The notes: generated by a model not told the origin, from the letters alone. DNA of 64,000 nucleotides from Ancylostoma caninum (GCA_037903475.1 JBAJFG010000247.1:248001-312000); one strand, 5' to 3'. Positions 11,244 through 24,485 are shown, counted from the first letter of the stretch. Numbers and translations are program-made.

Positions 11244-12127
11244 GGCAATATAGATCACAACATCGCGAGTGCACATTCAGCAGCACCATTCTACCATACG
11301 ACAAGTTCAATCCCATTGTCCAGCACATCATCTCCCAATCAAGACTGAGATGACCAGAATAAAAAGAGATATGACGGACAAAACCGCGGTGTGTGCATAG
11401 CTTGAGTGAGCCAGCCTCACTGAAAAATTGTCGGCCAGGTCACATCAGCATCTGCCAACATTCTGAACTTCTCTACTGGCGCTGATCTAACGGTGCGCTG
11501 AATGAGAGAATTCAAACAGATCGCAGGAAGAAAGTTTGGGGGTTCAATGCGTAACTTCTCGTTATCCGTAGCCGATTTCAGGTTTCCAAGGACAAGCCAC
11601 ATGTGCCCTTGTAACAGCTCTGAGGCTCATCAGTGTAAAGAAGCAAGGTGCTGCGATATGATAAAACTTGCGGATATAAGATTTTTTTCGTTTTTTACGT
11701 TTGCATTTTTCAGTTTGTTGATTGCTGATGTGTGTTTTTCTTGAGAACTGCAACCTCTCCAACCATGGGGTTTCAAACAGCACAGAGATATGACGGACAA
11801 AACCGCGGTGTTTGGGGGTTCAATGCGGAACGTAAAATAGCACAGGTTAGTTTCAGTAACATTCTAGTCACTTCTTATTATTGACGCACAGCCACCAATG
11901 TTCATTCCGTAGATGTCTGAAAATTTGTAAAAAAAAGCTTATTTAGGGAGAGACCGCTCCATACGGAATGACTACAATTCAAAAAAGGAGATGTTTTTAC
12001 TGACTAGCTCATAAAAACAATGGAAATTCAGAACTTCAGCGCATAAAACAAAATGGTGCAGATATCACATATCCATCGGTAGCAATAAAACAAAAGTGTC
12101 AAGAAGTGGGCATGTTCATAAAAGTGC
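11244..12127. other. 3' flank of serpin A, no gene supported
   Basis: A minus-strand frame at 11417-11602 (EKLRIEPPNFLPAICLNSL) is readable but unassigned. A phrase, GATATGACGGACAAAACCGCGGTGTxTG, occurs near 11371 and again near 11790, so a local duplication is present. No canonical AATAAA is visible for the serpin just below its stop codon. Confidence 0.3.
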
Positions 12128-12280
12128 CTAACAATATTGACCAATGAAGATCGGCTCCTCTCCACGGAAAATACCGTACACAAATGGATGATCGGCAAAG
12201 AAGTCAGGATTGATGGGCATACTGCGCGTCATCATCACGGCTCCAGTCGCAGCCGCTGCTTCAGTGCCTTCTTCGGTCAC
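12128..12280 (-). CDS. Serpin A terminal exon: reactive-centre loop and C-terminus
   Basis: The acceptor TTCTTACAG precedes a phase-0 exon starting [13 protein letters not shown]. The loop continues AVMMTRSMP, which puts Arg at P1 and Ser at P1' by serpin convention, and the exon ends in [10 protein letters not shown] and TAG. The hinge is fully inhibitory in type: Thr at P14 and Ala at P12-P9. It is most like the distal terminal exon of serpin B at 33281-33436. I found no other loop exon for gene A between exon 7 and this one. Confidence 0.9.
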   Translation of the reverse strand: MTEEGTEAAAATGAVMMTRSMPINPDFFADHPFVYGIFRGEEPIFIGQYC

Positions 12281-15200
12281 CTGTAAGAAAATGTAATACC
12301 AATGATGAACGAACGGCTCTTGAGAGAAACGGTCTCAAAATTCAAGTGATCATCGCGTCCCACGAAAAACAGCGTAATTTTCTGCAACACATGCTCTACA
12401 TAGAAGTAGCCTGCATGGGTGCAGAGATGGAAACTCTCTTGGAAATTCTCTTTTTGGTGTGTCATGAGAGGACCAGCCGCGCACCTATTTTTACCTTAGC
12501 GAAACAGCCGCGCTACCTGAATTGCGAGAGGAGCATCGAAACTGCTCCGATTACTAATATCGTTTTTTCGAAGATTTTGGTGGTGTTTCAATTTTTTCCT
12601 ATAAAATCCAGCACACACTGGGGTGTATGTATTTGTCTATTAAAGGCAGCAGCAGCTGAAATTCTCGACTCCGAGCTGAGCTGTGAGTGATGAAGTACAG
12701 ACTCAGCACATCATAAATGTGAAACGAACACAGACAATTATGGCTTACCTGCAGAGAAAATGGAACATTCGTCGCGAACACGCCTGGCCGTGTTCGTGCG
12801 CGGACGAGTTTTCCCCGGCGCAAAAAGCCATTGCGATGCGTGTCTGGCGCAAAAGGAGAACGAAATGCATTCAATTCACAGGGTTTCATGGCGGGACTCG
12901 GCCAAAACCACGCGCCGCAATGGCTTTCGCGCCGGGGAAAACTCGTCCGCGCACGAACACGGCCAGGTGTGTTCGCGACGAATGTTCCATTTTCTCTGCA
13001 GGTAAGCCATCATTGTCTGTGTTCGTTGCACATTTATGATGTGCCGAGTCTGTACTTCACCACCCGCAGCTCAGCTCAGAGTCGAGAATTTCAGCTCCTG
13101 CTGCCTTTAATTTCGCAGTCGCTTCGCATGTTATGCCAGAGTTTGCTGGCTTATATCGCCGAATTTGAGTTTTTGCAGATTTTAATCCAAAGTGGAACTT
13201 TTTCAGTCTTCAACTGCTGGTTATTTAGGTCTGATAAATATATTATTGCAGCAATCGTCGCTTTCGTCAGGGCTCGTTCTCAGTCACACTATCAAGTTTC
13301 AATAAATTGTAAGAATTTTCTTCCAGGCTCACTTTGAGCCAAACGGCTTTATGGAAAACATCCGACTGATTCAACTTGTTTTATTTGACGGAGGAGTACT
13401 GCAATAAGTACACCTACAGACTCAAAAGTTAAAAACCAAAATAGAACCAAGCAAAGTTTATGAAAAATCCCAGTTTCCTTTCCAAAAGATGAAATTTCTT
13501 GCTTTGGACTGCTAATTTATAATGTGGAAAGCTCCCATGTGAAATAATGAAATGAAATAGACGTGAATCAGGAATATATTGTCACTGAATCACGTGGTTC
13601 TCACAATAAAAATGTTCCGTAAAGGAAAGCAGTGAGTACTGAAGCTATCCGTAGCGTCTCAAAATAAGCGCCCCTTCAGATATCGGGTATAGGGTGAGCT
13701 GCTGTTTCATTTTCAATCTGCGGCAGAGCACCTGGGCAGCTAATTACTTCCCATTTCTCATTCCGGATGCAGCCCGATTCGGGGTGCACGGCCGATCTAC
13801 TAAAATAACGTAATTTTGTTAATTGTTGCGAGTGTCAGGAGCATTGGATCACGATTTTGACAGTTTATGCTCCAACGCAAGTTATGTTCGGAATAGTTCT
13901 GTCTCTAAGCTTACTGTGCAAAATTGCAGAAAATTCTTCGAGGTATCGTTTCCACGGTATACCTGTTGTAACTCCATGAACCCTATAAATTCAGGGCTAC
14001 GGTACAATATTAGCATAACGAACTTTCGACAGCGTATTATACATTGTATAACCCATACAGGCCGAGCTTGGTAGGCAACCACAACTTCCAGTTTTTTGAG
14101 ACAGCGCAAGCCGAGTAATGCGCAGTCGCTTAAAACTTCAGAACTTAAGAGTTACGAAAATATTAGTGCCAAAGCGGGACCAAATCAAAACGAACCTCCA
14201 CAACAGCCTTGTGAATGACGTCTTCGACATAAATGTCTTCGTGTTCGCACACACCCTTCAGGTCACAGCCACATTCGAAGAGTTGGCTAATACCAAGTCG
14301 CTGCAGCATCTGTTTCATTTCCGGCTGTGATGAAGTCTTGAACTTCGGAATCGTAACCTTAACGGAGAGTGAGCAGCTGTGGATTTCAATCAGATCAATA
14401 GTTCTTCGCCTCTAATTAAAGGACTCACATTCACACCAGCTGGTTCCCTTTCAGCTATGTCCAAAAGCTCCTTCATAATAGCTCCGGTAAGGTTTGCACG
14501 GAACTCCTCGAATGTCACGCTCTCCAGCGGAAGGAAAATAACAAATTCGTAATCCTTGTCCTGAAATGGAAGACGAATAGCATAATCGAGAAAAAGAGAA
14601 GGAAGATATTTAGGGAGGGATACCTTATAAGGCAGTGCCAGTATTTGCGTTCCGTGGGCAATAGTGAAGCGGCAATCCTTGAGCGCAGGCAATGCCATGA
14701 AGGATTCCTGAAAGAGGACCACTATATGAAGAGCTTCGAAGAAAGAAGAGGCCGTAGAAACGCATGGTGTTTCTCCACTTATTTTTTATACATCCTTCTG
14801 GTGTGGAGCACTATACCAGAAAATGAGCAGCGTGGACAAGATCTGCCGTTGGCTGGACGCAAGGATTGACCAATCGTAGAACATGACCGTGCCGCTCTCT
14901 CCAAGTAAAACACTGCATACCCAGCTTACTGATTCACGGACGCTTTTTCTAACACTTCTAGATTCATATTCCCAAAAAAATGCTATCGAAAAACTCTTCA
15001 ATGTTGTCCGAGAGTCCCATGCTTATTTAGAGTACAATGGCAGCCAGGAAAACACAGAAGTCTCACTTTTCGATCGCCATTTATGCCGTGGAACGTATCC
15101 TCCTGCGTGCAATCAGGTTCAAAGCGAGTCGCCCATTGTCCCTTGAAATAGACGGCGTTCACAAGAAAAGCTCGCATATCTGGCTGGTAGAAATCGTTGG

Positions 15201-18200
15201 AGAGCAAGTTTGGAATCATTTCGCGGGTTGCTTCCGACACAAAACTGTTGACCGTCTGAAATTTGAAATGTAGTCCAAAATGCAGCAGAAAATGAATTCT
15301 CTAAAGCCTACATTAACAGTCAGAGCCTGATCCTTGAAGTCGAGGCGATCAGCTGTCACGTTAAAGTCCTTCGTGATTGTGTCGTTGTACTGCTCAGCAA
15401 TTTGAAGATCTAAAGACGGCCACGCTATGACCAAATCTCATGACAACAAGCAGAGATTAGAAGGATTCTATGGAGTTTTATGATGTCATTATATCAATGA
15501 CACACCATTTGCAAGAAAGAACTTAGTCGCCACGGACATTGCAACTCCATCAGCTTCGGCAAGTTTACGGATTAGCTCCGGAACATCACCATTGGATTCT
15601 GAAAATGAGAATCAATCACACCACATCCACTACGACTATATCTTTGAGGATTCGAATGGGAAGATTCTTTTCCACGGCTCGTGGATGAACCTTGTAGAGT
15701 TCAGCAACAGACAGCAGTAAGGGCGCGTATATCACGACAGTGTTTCAGAGCGTGGCTGTGATTACCCATGGCAAACGTGTTAACACCACGTGAATTTACT
15801 ATAGTCTGTCCGAAACGACGAGTCCGCCCACGCACGCGGGGATCGAGAGGCGGCGCGGCTGGAACTATGCTGTTGGCTGCCACGTCGTCCACGTCACAGC
15901 CAAATCATTGGTCATTACCATGAAGATAACGATGAAACGTGATACGCAGATCAGGGATGATGACGAGGAGCGGTGGCAAACGTGGCGGCTTCTCGATCCC
16001 CTGGTGCGTGGGCAGACTCGTCGTTTCGGACAGACTATACCGTCAACATGGGCGTAACTATAGTCTTTCTCAAAAATTCTTGCCTCACGCCGCACCGCCC
16101 GTCATCTCATCCACGCCACATTTCCTATGCATTATCATACGTGGCGTGGCGTGGATGAGCTGATGGGCAATGCGGAGTGAGGCAAGGATTTTTGAGAAAG
16201 ACTGTATGTTTACCCTTGATAATCTCAATGATGCATTCAGGCTCAAGGCCTGTGTACGGGAATTTCGGCTCGGGGATCGCGCGCCGAGAGGTGATTACTG
16301 AAACCTTCAAATTCATTCTATCCTAACGACATTTTAATGTTCCCTGAAGACATCATTCACGTTCGGAACCGTCTTCTATTGGAATGACTCTCCTCTGCCG
16401 TGACGTAGTGTTCTGGACTTGGTTCTGGAGAGATCCTGGATCGGATCAGGAAGAAGGTTTGCAGCCACGCTCTCTGACATTCTGATTTTTCTGCGGCACT
16501 TAAATTCCTTCATGCAGAATGCTCGTTGCCCCATAGACGGGACTGATTCGCAACCTGACAAATAACCTAACAACAATACAACAAAATGTTAGCCACCGTT
16601 GCACCTCTACGGTTCAGTTGGCCCCACGTTTCAAGTAACTGTAGTTATTGAAGTGTTCTACTAGTTCGCTGTAGCTTTTTCGTGCTCTTATAGGTGCTGT
16701 GTCCCTTCATTGCTGTTGTATTTATTACTCGCTGAATTCCAGGCTATTCATGCAGTGCTCATTATGTTACGCAGTGCAACTTATTGGCGTACGATAAATA
16801 AATAATTTTTTTTGCTACTGCTAGATCTCAGATGGCAGCTGAAGGAACCCTGGTCAAAGGTTGGGCGATAGAATAGGGTGCAGGCGATGGAAAGAAAAAA
16901 GAGTGTGGATCATTGTTATGTATGGTAAGGATTTGTGTGCAGAAGAGCTGGGAAGGAGGAGGGGAGGGGATCACATTTTTAGTGTCTGAAAGAGGGCAGT
17001 GCTCCATGAGGGCCGACTTTTATAATCACGAGGCTTCTGCTTCACACTTCATTTTACGTTTGAATCCTCCATACAATCTGGCCTGATGCCGGCCCGACTG
17101 GCCACTGGTCAAAGTGGCTAAAGGGCAGGGTCAATTCTATTCCTGCGCCATCTGGCCAGCTCCCAACGGCCAAATGAGAGGGTCACATTTAGCCGCTATT
17201 TTAGATGGGACCGAGCCAACTTTTGGATAATGGAGTAAATTTTCGGTGCTCGAGTCCCAAACGTTGAGAATTCTTCAGTGTTGAAAGTGAAATGCTTCCT
17301 CCTTTATTTCCTGTCCAGTGTTGGAAAGTGAAGTGTTTCTCATTTTATTTCTTACTGGCAGCTCTAAGAATTTTTTTAAATAAAAGGATAACTTGACAGT
17401 ACCTCCATCGCGCCAAAGTCTTCAAGAATCTATTTTTCACTAAAACTACTTGCGATATGGTTATTTGATGTACTGATTTAGTTTTTGACCACCACATTGT
17501 ATTAAAGCACCACCTTTGTATATCTACATATTGTACATTGTAAAAAGTGCTCGACAATCAGGAACATCAATTTTTACAGGGAAACGGAAATGGTTTGCGA
17601 GACAGTTCGCAGCCGATCCATGGCAGATAATCTTTACGCGAAATTTTGCAAATCTTTGTGGAAGATGGTAATCACCTTTGCAACTGTTTATAATTTCCTT
17701 ACGGAATAAACCAATTTTCAAGCACAGATTGATATTAGAAGAGCTCTTTGTGTGCATAGTACATCAAAAAACCCTTTTAAGTAAGGTTCTAACAAAAAAA
17801 AAGGAAAGGAAAGAGAAAAAGCAAAGATGACTATGTTCACTTTGTTACTGCTCCTTCGCTGTTTGCTATCATCCTCTAAAATGAACAACTCTTTCACGAA
17901 AGTAGATGACTATGTTGTTTACCTGCAACATCACGGAAGTGGAAATGTCACATGGAAACCTTAATAAACTATGAGAATACAATCATCTTGAACACTAGTC
18001 GCTTCCGCGCAGGCCAGAGCTTGCGGCGCACTTTCGCGGGAGCGCTCACTTGTGGGAATCGCTGGCCAAATTTCTATGGTGAAAGGTTCTGGGTGTCAGC
18101 GGCCAGCCAGCCGTTGCCGCCAAAAGCCATTCTGGTATCAGGACTCTCTAGTCATTATTGCTTCAATTTTTTTCGGTTAAAAGCTTCAAGGTAGACAAGA

Positions 18201-18423
18201 AATATAATTCAGGAGATGCTTGAACATGAATTTGCGTGAATAAACAAAGCAAATGAATTTCCAAAAGCTCACTTCTCTTCAGAGCATCCACAATCTGGCT
18301 CTGAGTGACACCGCCAGCACCTCTCTCGAGAACGGACAAGGCTGCTACAAGAGATAGCGGTGACATTACAATGCTCTCCTCCAAAGGAGTTAGTTTCAGC
18401 AGATCAAGAGCGAAGTCAGCCAT
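12128..18423 (-). CDS. Serpin A (intracellular-type serine protease inhibitor), 8 exons
   Basis: Exons on the minus strand are 18273-18423, 15506-15598, 15312-15409, 15067-15255, 14624-14707, 14429-14560, 14196-14357 and 12128-12280. They sum to 354 codons including stop, all junctions in phase with GT-AG introns. Serpin signatures are [20 protein letters not shown] near the N-terminus, [13 protein letters not shown] in exon 4, the hinge [10 protein letters not shown] and the C-terminal [10 protein letters not shown] in exon 8. No signal peptide is seen, so the product is probably intracellular. With standard P17 numbering P1-P1' is Arg-Ser, predicting inhibition of trypsin-like proteases. 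The start is ATG 18423, 7 bases after TTTTCAG. Introns hold several MITEs. Serpin B is its close paralogue. Confidence 0.9.
12644..13106. mobile_element. TTAA-flanked foldback MITE (in serpin A intron 7)
   Basis: TTAA at 12640-12643 and 13107-13110 flank two arms of about 195 bp in inverted orientation. The ends are AGGCAGCAGCAGCTGAAATT on the left and, inverted, AGGCAGCAGGAGCTGAAATT on the right. The open frames in the arms are a by-product of the palindrome. TTAA targets are typical of piggyBac-type transposases, though the end sequence is not a classical piggyBac terminus. A second member starts at 63904. Confidence 0.75.
15802..16037. mobile_element. TA-flanked MITE in serpin A intron 1
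   Basis: TA at 15800-15801 and 16038-16039 flank the element. Its terminal inverted repeats start TAGTCTGTCCGAAACGACG and run about 50 bp with a few mismatches. It has no coding capacity. Confidence 0.75.
16061..16204. mobile_element. Second TA-flanked palindromic MITE in serpin A intron 1
   Basis: TA at 16059-16060 and 16205-16206 flank a near-complete palindrome. The arms start TAGTCTTTCTCAAAAATTCT and, inverted from the right, CAGTCTTTCTCAAAAATCCT. The terminal motif resembles that of the neighbouring MITE at 15802, so the two may use the same transposase. Confidence 0.75.
16207..18272. other. Rest of serpin A intron 1
   Basis: No further coding exon or RNA gene is supported. Purine-rich stretches around 16880-16990 look low in complexity. 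The intron is 2.7 kb in total, and its 5' end holds the two MITEs. Confidence 0.4.
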
Positions 18424-18437
18424 CACTCACCTGAAAA
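18424..18437 (-). promoter_or_regulatory. Probable trans-splice acceptor of serpin A
   Basis: On the minus strand TTTTCAG is followed by GTGAGTG and then the start codon. A strong acceptor 7 bases before an ATG, with no matching upstream exon seen, is the usual context for spliced-leader addition in nematodes. A cis-spliced upstream exon remains possible. Confidence 0.6.
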
Positions 18438-19496
18438 GGAAATCTGTGAACAGCAAAATCAACTGCTTTGGATGTACAGTTTCGCAGTAATTTCACGAAG
18501 CGAACAAAATCAATGCGAAATCATCAAGAAGAACGGAAGCAGAAATGGATCATGATAAATGTACAAGAACATATGTGTGCTAGGGTGATTTAAGAAGGGA
18601 ATGAGAATAGTCCTTAATTTTTTTTTTGTTAACATGAGCTCATATTGTATGTATTAAGGTCTGACGAAGGCGCTTAACGCCGAAAGCTTACTCGAATAAG
18701 ATACTAACAGAGAAGCTCTCAATGAACACTGATAAGGAAAAAAAAACACTATGTGAGGCTTCACGACAGCTCGATATTGAAAAGACTTTAAACTGCTAAA
18801 TTAAAGCCGATAATTCCTCCTTCGTTCAAATAAATCTAGGAAATATTTCACTTTAAATCAAATTCCTTCGAGAATCTCTGAGACTCGAGAGTGAGGAGAA
18901 ATTAGGGTTAACCAATTTGTAATTCGAAAGCACATTTAATTCGAGGTATTAAGAGGTACACCACAGGACACTTGCATCCCCTTGCAAGCTATTAAAGAAA
19001 TAGCACATTTGATCAATGATAGATAACAGGATTCCGATACATTGTCAAAAAAAAACGCATCGACTCTGGCAAGACAGTTGCGCTTCACGTGGAGGGTACA
19101 GAGGCTACAGAAGGATTTGTTTATTATGCATTTCTTACGCACATATGTAATTTTCACACCAAATTGTCGAAGGACATAGCTGCCTTCCGGTACGCTCGGA
19201 GAGAGTGGCAGATTCTAAAACGATCAACTTGAGGCATTTATACGGATGAATTCTCATTTCACGTATTAGCTTTGCAGCGCTGATGCTAGTCTGAGCGTTG
19301 AAGAATAGGTCAAATCAATTTCAGCAGAAGATTTCAGTACTGTATTTCACTGAGCCTTTTCCTTCAATTTTGTTAACATCAACTTACAAAGCAGAAATTT
19401 CCATATCCGTGTATATAGGACAATGATCACAGTTCTGATTCAGTGAAAAAATGTATTGGGACCTCTCCAGTAAGCCGACAATCCAGATGCGAAATA
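18438..19496. other. Upstream region of serpin A, no gene seen
   Basis: No supported gene. There is scattered A/T-rich sequence with no repeat boundaries that I could define. Confidence 0.4.
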
Positions 19497-20336
19497 TTAG
19501 TCTGGCAACTAAGTTCTTGGGCTTGCTGGAACGACAATGTTTGCCAATTTCGTAAAAATGTGTCACCCACTGTTTTCAAGTAAATTATGAGCCAACATGT
19601 TAGGGAGATGAGATTGCACCAGTATCTAAGGAGGCGGTTGGTGTGGTCGAACCATTTTTTGGAAATGCGAACAATGTCTGCCACCAAATCGAACATTCGT
19701 GAACGTTTGCTTCACGAGTACCAGTTGGGAGACTCTGCAATAGTCGGAAGTAGAAACGTGTCTGCAGCGTTGGGCCAAGATGTTCTTAAGAAAAGCACGA
19801 CAGAATTTTGGTACAGGGAGTTTCGAGGAGGAAGTACGGAGGTGAAAGATAGCCAACGTGCAGCGAGGCCAAGGTCGATTAACAGGGCCCTCGTAGTCGA
19901 AGTCATTGAGAATAATCCAACGTTCAGACCCGTATGTTGCCCAGTAGTTTTCACTGTTCACACACCATACCTTTTTAGAAGAGGGCCCATTCTACAGCGG
20001 GATAAAGTTGGCGCAGTTGGGCTGGGAGCTTCTACTTCACCCTCCTTATAGTCCAGACGCTGCTCCAAGCGACTATCATCTGTTCATGTCGCTTCAACAT
20101 TATTTGGCAGAAAAGCGGCTCACAAATGTAGAAGAGATCAAAGACCGTCTTATTAGATTCTTCGAGTCAAAGTTGGCGCAGTTCTACAGGAATTGGATAG
20201 AGAAACTACCTGAAATATGGCGAAGAATTGTGCATTCTAAAGGAGACAACTTCGATTGGTTCTCTTGTCCTCCTTTTTTAAATAAATTTTTCCGTGCTTG
20301 GTCTCGCCAAGGCTAAGAACTTAGTTGCCAGACCAA
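19497..20336 (+). mobile_element. Internally deleted mariner-family transposon
   Basis: TA dinucleotides at 19495-19496 and 20337-20338 flank inverted repeats of about 30 bp (TTAGTCTGGCAACTAAGTTC on the left, TTGGTCTGGCAACTAAGTTC inverted on the right). At 840 bp it is shorter than the usual 1.25-1.3 kb. Hookworm mariners such as bandit of Ancylostoma are known; relation to that element is only a guess. Confidence 0.85.
19640..20316 (+). pseudogene. Mariner transposase remnant lacking its catalytic core
   Basis: The first frame encodes the DNA-binding region (SNIRERLLHEYQLGDSA, then KSTTEFWYREFRGGS and SQRAARPRSI). A break near 19930-19990 removes the middle of the protein and changes phase. 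The second frame resumes with ELLLHPPYSPDAAPSDYHLF, where the last Asp of the DD34D triad lies in PSDYHLF, and continues to the normal C-terminus (KGDNFDW). The first two catalytic Asp residues are absent, so it cannot transpose itself but could be mobilised through its intact ends. Confidence 0.8.
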
Positions 20337-23300
20337 TAAAAGAGGCTGAGGCAAATTCAAAGCAATTCAGTAAACCCGAAAAACAGCCAGCTGGTGATAA
20401 TAAGCATGTAAATTCTAGAACAATACTTTAAATTAGATGAAGGATTTGCACTATATTCGTCCGAAAGTCTACACTTTTTTTTCAAACATTCATTACGGAT
20501 TCATACACGTACTGTCGTACTGTCGCACAATCGCATCGGCTGCTGCTGCTGCTTAGTTTCTCATTCTACATTTTAATTTCTCGCTCGACCTGACGAAGTT
20601 ATTAATTTACAGAAAGCTTGCCAGTAAAGCTCTGTCACACAGGAGTTCTCAAGCTCATACAAAACAACGAACATAACGGTATTGCTCCTGGATAGAACCT
20701 GGTCTGCCAACTTTCATAGTTGGGAAGTAAAAGGGAATTCTACTTTCCTATGTATTGTCAAAGAATTTCAACTCAAGACCGAGGAATTCTGGCTTAAAAA
20801 ATCAATACTGGTGCAAGACTTTCGGACCAATCTACGGACCAATCTAATATTAGTTCAATTTTGATGCCTTTTCATTTCTATAGGTTTTTATTGATTTCCG
20901 ATGAACTAGTCCTAACATCAGTCATTTCGCCTATTTTTTCTGGCTTTCTACGTCCTGTTTCTACCGGTAGTAAGCTACTTCTCGCCAAAAGAAATTTCTG
21001 CGTCCGCTTTTAGTGTCATGTTTTCTATCAGATCACGAAAAGATGCAAGAACGACAATACTAGAACAATAATAGAATGTTTTGCAGAAAGGAAGGCACAG
21101 AATGAGCCAAAATGAAAAGACCAATGACGTGAAAAGGAAAATGAGTGTAGGACTCATACGGTCTATAAATATCCCCCCCCCCCCCCCCAGCAGGATTGTG
21201 CCGACTATTCTATACTGTGCAAACAAATGAGTAATCTTCGTAGCATCCGACAGCTTTCACGTGCACATATTTTTGAAGGGCTGTGATGTACCGTCAGAGA
21301 ACTATAATTTGTTCAAAACAGGGAGTAAATAGCAGACACACAGCAATAAAACCAGAAAAACACAAGACGTCTGAGCGAGCGATAAAGACGCTAACGATTA
21401 TAGGGATGCATTGAGTGAAAAAAGTGAGGAGTTTGAGAAGATGCTAAGGCAAATGGACGCTTACCTCCGGTGGAAAACCAGATTGTTAAATAACTGAGAC
21501 CAAAACGCAGTGACAGCAATTTAAGAATTTCAAAGAGCCGAAAGAGAAGAGCAAAACAGTCAGGGTGAAAAGTTTCACCAGAAGAAAAAACCATCTACCT
21601 GATTACAAAAAAAATGTGCAAGAACGATTACAACGCAACAGAATAGAGTTTAGGAAAAAAAAGACCCAAAGAATAAAACGAAGTAAAAGGAATAACAACA
21701 GAGAAAGAGAAGGACTATGTGAGCCATAAACAAATAAATATAATCTGCGGGAGAAATGTGACTAATATTCCCTGCTGTGCAAACAGAGTAAGTTGTCTTC
21801 GCTGTGCAGCGAGCATGCACCAATTTTTGAGTAACGATAGTATATTTCCAATTTTTCTCAAAACTCAGAATTTAAAACTATTATATTCAGAACTTTGAAA
21901 GGAGAGGCTTGTAATTTGTCCTGAATAAAGAATGGATTATGGTCGAGACACAGCGATAAAATAAGAAAAAAAAATTGTTTGGACACGAGATAAAGACGGT
22001 CAAGAAAATAAAAGTACACCCAGACAAAGAAAGTGATAAAAAGAATGATTGAGATGATAAGGTTTTAGACGAAAACGTCATGGAAAAATCGGCAAAAACG
22101 TAAGCAATGATTGCGAAACATTGCGATGATGAAATTTTCACCCAGATAAACTAGTATTCTTGCATAACGTGGTATGCGGAAAGCAGCTCCGATGTGTAAC
22201 GCAACAAACAGTGCAAATAATTAAATACTGCTGTGAGGATTCTATCCGAAATTTGTGTAGAATAAAAAGCACGTTCGCTTTCGGGAATGTTCATAAGCCT
22301 GCCAGATGAATCAAAGAACAATTTGGTGGCCGTGAAAACCTGCGGCGAATCGATTTCAGCAGTGATTCACCGCAGAAATCACAAAAAATTGGGTAGGTCG
22401 ACGCCTGAGTTGAACAAACCGTGTGAGTCACACTGCAGCAACGAACCGCAATGGAATAAAAATAGGCAACTGCTGAACATTGAGCGATACCGAGTATATG
22501 GACAGCTAGTCCCAGCGGTTCTATCAGGAACAAAGTCTCACGCAGAGAATAATGTGGTTTTGGCTTCCTTCACTTCAAACCTAAGCTAGATCTCCTGAAC
22601 GCAAAACCCGACGAAACTAGGCTATCAAACCACCTTTCACGTCCTGTGTCTCTTGAAACTACGCAATGTATACGATAACCAATAAGGCTAACCACGACAG
22701 GTTTGTTTCTTTACTCACGAATCCTTGCCTTGATGTTTCTTTCCAATAATATTTGTACAACCCTGATTTTTAAAGTGATGACATGACAACAAATGCTTTG
22801 GCGAGACGTTTTTTGCAAATATTTCTTGCACTTCGCCAGGAAACTGCGTGGAGGCTTGTATTTCTTTTCAAAGGACTTCTTTCAGGTGGCACATCTAATC
22901 ACCGATTTCCAACCACAGTACTGAGTGGACCAAAGCTCTCTTTAATAGCGGGATCCCTGCCCAATCCTATTTTGTTTGTCGGAAAAGATCGGAGCTATGC
23001 TCACTTTTTGCTACTAGAAATCACAAACATAGGGCAAAAGTTGGCAAAGTGAGATCTTTCAGAGAGCGTCATTAATAAGCGCATCGGCTAGAGATAAAAT
23101 GGGTAATTGATAGAAGTTCTGTATCAAGTTGCTGGAGAACAAACAGCATAAGGTTGGTGCATCCTCCAAGTTATTGATTTCATCACATCCATCATATTTG
23201 CTGTATGACCAGCGAACTCTCCAAAACTAAGCCCTCTGGATCTTTCAGCATGCAGTCCCCAGAACAAAGGATTAGTTTCAACATTTGCTGAGATTCCAAC

Positions 23301-24179
23301 TCCCTCAGTGTAAACACATATAAGGGAAAAAACGAGGTTATAACAGCCCGACAAACTGGTGGGCCTCGTGTGGTGCAACTTCCGCAAATTTCAACAACTC
23401 TACGGAAAAGCGAAGGGAAATATCCAAAACGCAAGTGTTGGCTTCCTGAAGCGCATGGATTCTGCATTGCCCAGGCTAGTTTTCAGGTTATTACCGTGCT
23501 TAAACCCAGTTTCAGAAGTTGTTATATTTGCCCAACAAGTTTGTGCTCACCCCGCTCAAGGTTATTATTTGGGAAGACAAGAATTTGCAACCCTAATTCT
23601 TGGGGGAGGAGCAGTTCAGGCAGCAAAGGAGGAATTACAATGAAAGGGGAAAGAAACGTAGAGCAAAACCACCAACGCTTCTCGGTTTCCATTTCAGTGA
23701 GCTCAAAAAAAAAAAGAAAGGAACTCGGACCACTTTTCTAAACTGTTGAAAACATGTTGTCAAGAAAGAGAGAGAGTGAGAGATAGAGAGAGAGGTGACT
23801 GAACCATTCTTACTGAAATCCCCCTAGGAAATCAAGATAAAAATCAAGTGAAATCCTCACAAATGCTTTAAGCATTAGATTCCGAGAATGTGATCGCTTG
23901 GAGGGAGAACTCTAAGGAGACAATGCGTATAGTGGGCTGTCGCTGAGTGGTGCCCTTGAAAACGAATTGACTTGCACAAGTCCTTGCGCCATTCTGCTAG
24001 GCAACGCACCACGCAAGAAATTTATGAATACCTACCGCCTGCTATATGGCTGCCTGGATGGACCCAGGGACAGAGTCTTGTCCCGGAAATCCCGAAAAAA
24101 GTACCATCTCAGAAGTTGTTTTTGAAGTCTCTATATTAGTAGTGACAATGACGGCAGGTCAACAACGGAAAATAAAAAA
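20337..24179. other. Intergenic repeat field between mariner and gypsy element
   Basis: No gene is recognised. 20990-22590 belongs to a degenerate family also present at 43370-44980. A C-run lies at 21173-21189. The piece 23970-24060 resembles 51210-51290. A GAGA-type run is at 23767-23795. The frames at 22287-22589 and 23359-23741 have no recognisable domain. Confidence 0.45.
20990..22590. repeat. Degenerate long repeat upstream of serpin A
   Basis: A-rich modules recur within this stretch: CTGTGCAAACA near 21217 and 21776, and a segment with GAGATAAAGACG-like words near 21380 and 21990. It ends in a better conserved block at about 22280-22400 shared with 44650-44770. The same order of modules occurs upstream of serpin B. 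Confidence 0.5.
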
Positions 24180-24485
24180 TGTTAGGTAGATCTAGGATTA
24201 CCAGATGTGTTGAATGAGCGCGCCCGCCCACTTGCCCGCGAACTTCAAATCCAGAATCGGCGGGATCCGTCCGATATAAAAGGACCATCAGATCATTGTA
24301 ATCTTGTTGTTCCCATTCTTTATTTGCTCTGTTACTGCTGTATTCGTTTGTGGACTTAATAAAACCCTACCGAACCCTCTGTGTGGTCGTGCAGAAGAGT
24401 GTGGAGGCACGAAAATACCGCGTGGCCGTGATCGTTCCCCTACGTTCTATCCAACCGGCTGCACTGGGACCGTGAACCCAGTACA
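24180..24485 (+). repeat. 5' LTR of gypsy element
   Basis: It starts TGTTAGGTAGATC and ends CCAGTACA, the usual TG...CA form. It contains GATATAAAAGG near 24273 as a TATA box and TTAATAAAAC near 24357 as a poly(A) signal. Confidence 0.95.

Noticed and set aside
12599..13337. Several frames of 80-168 codons on both strands
   Set aside because: They lie in the inverted arms of a TTAA-flanked foldback element. The same peptide appears in both arms because the DNA is palindromic.
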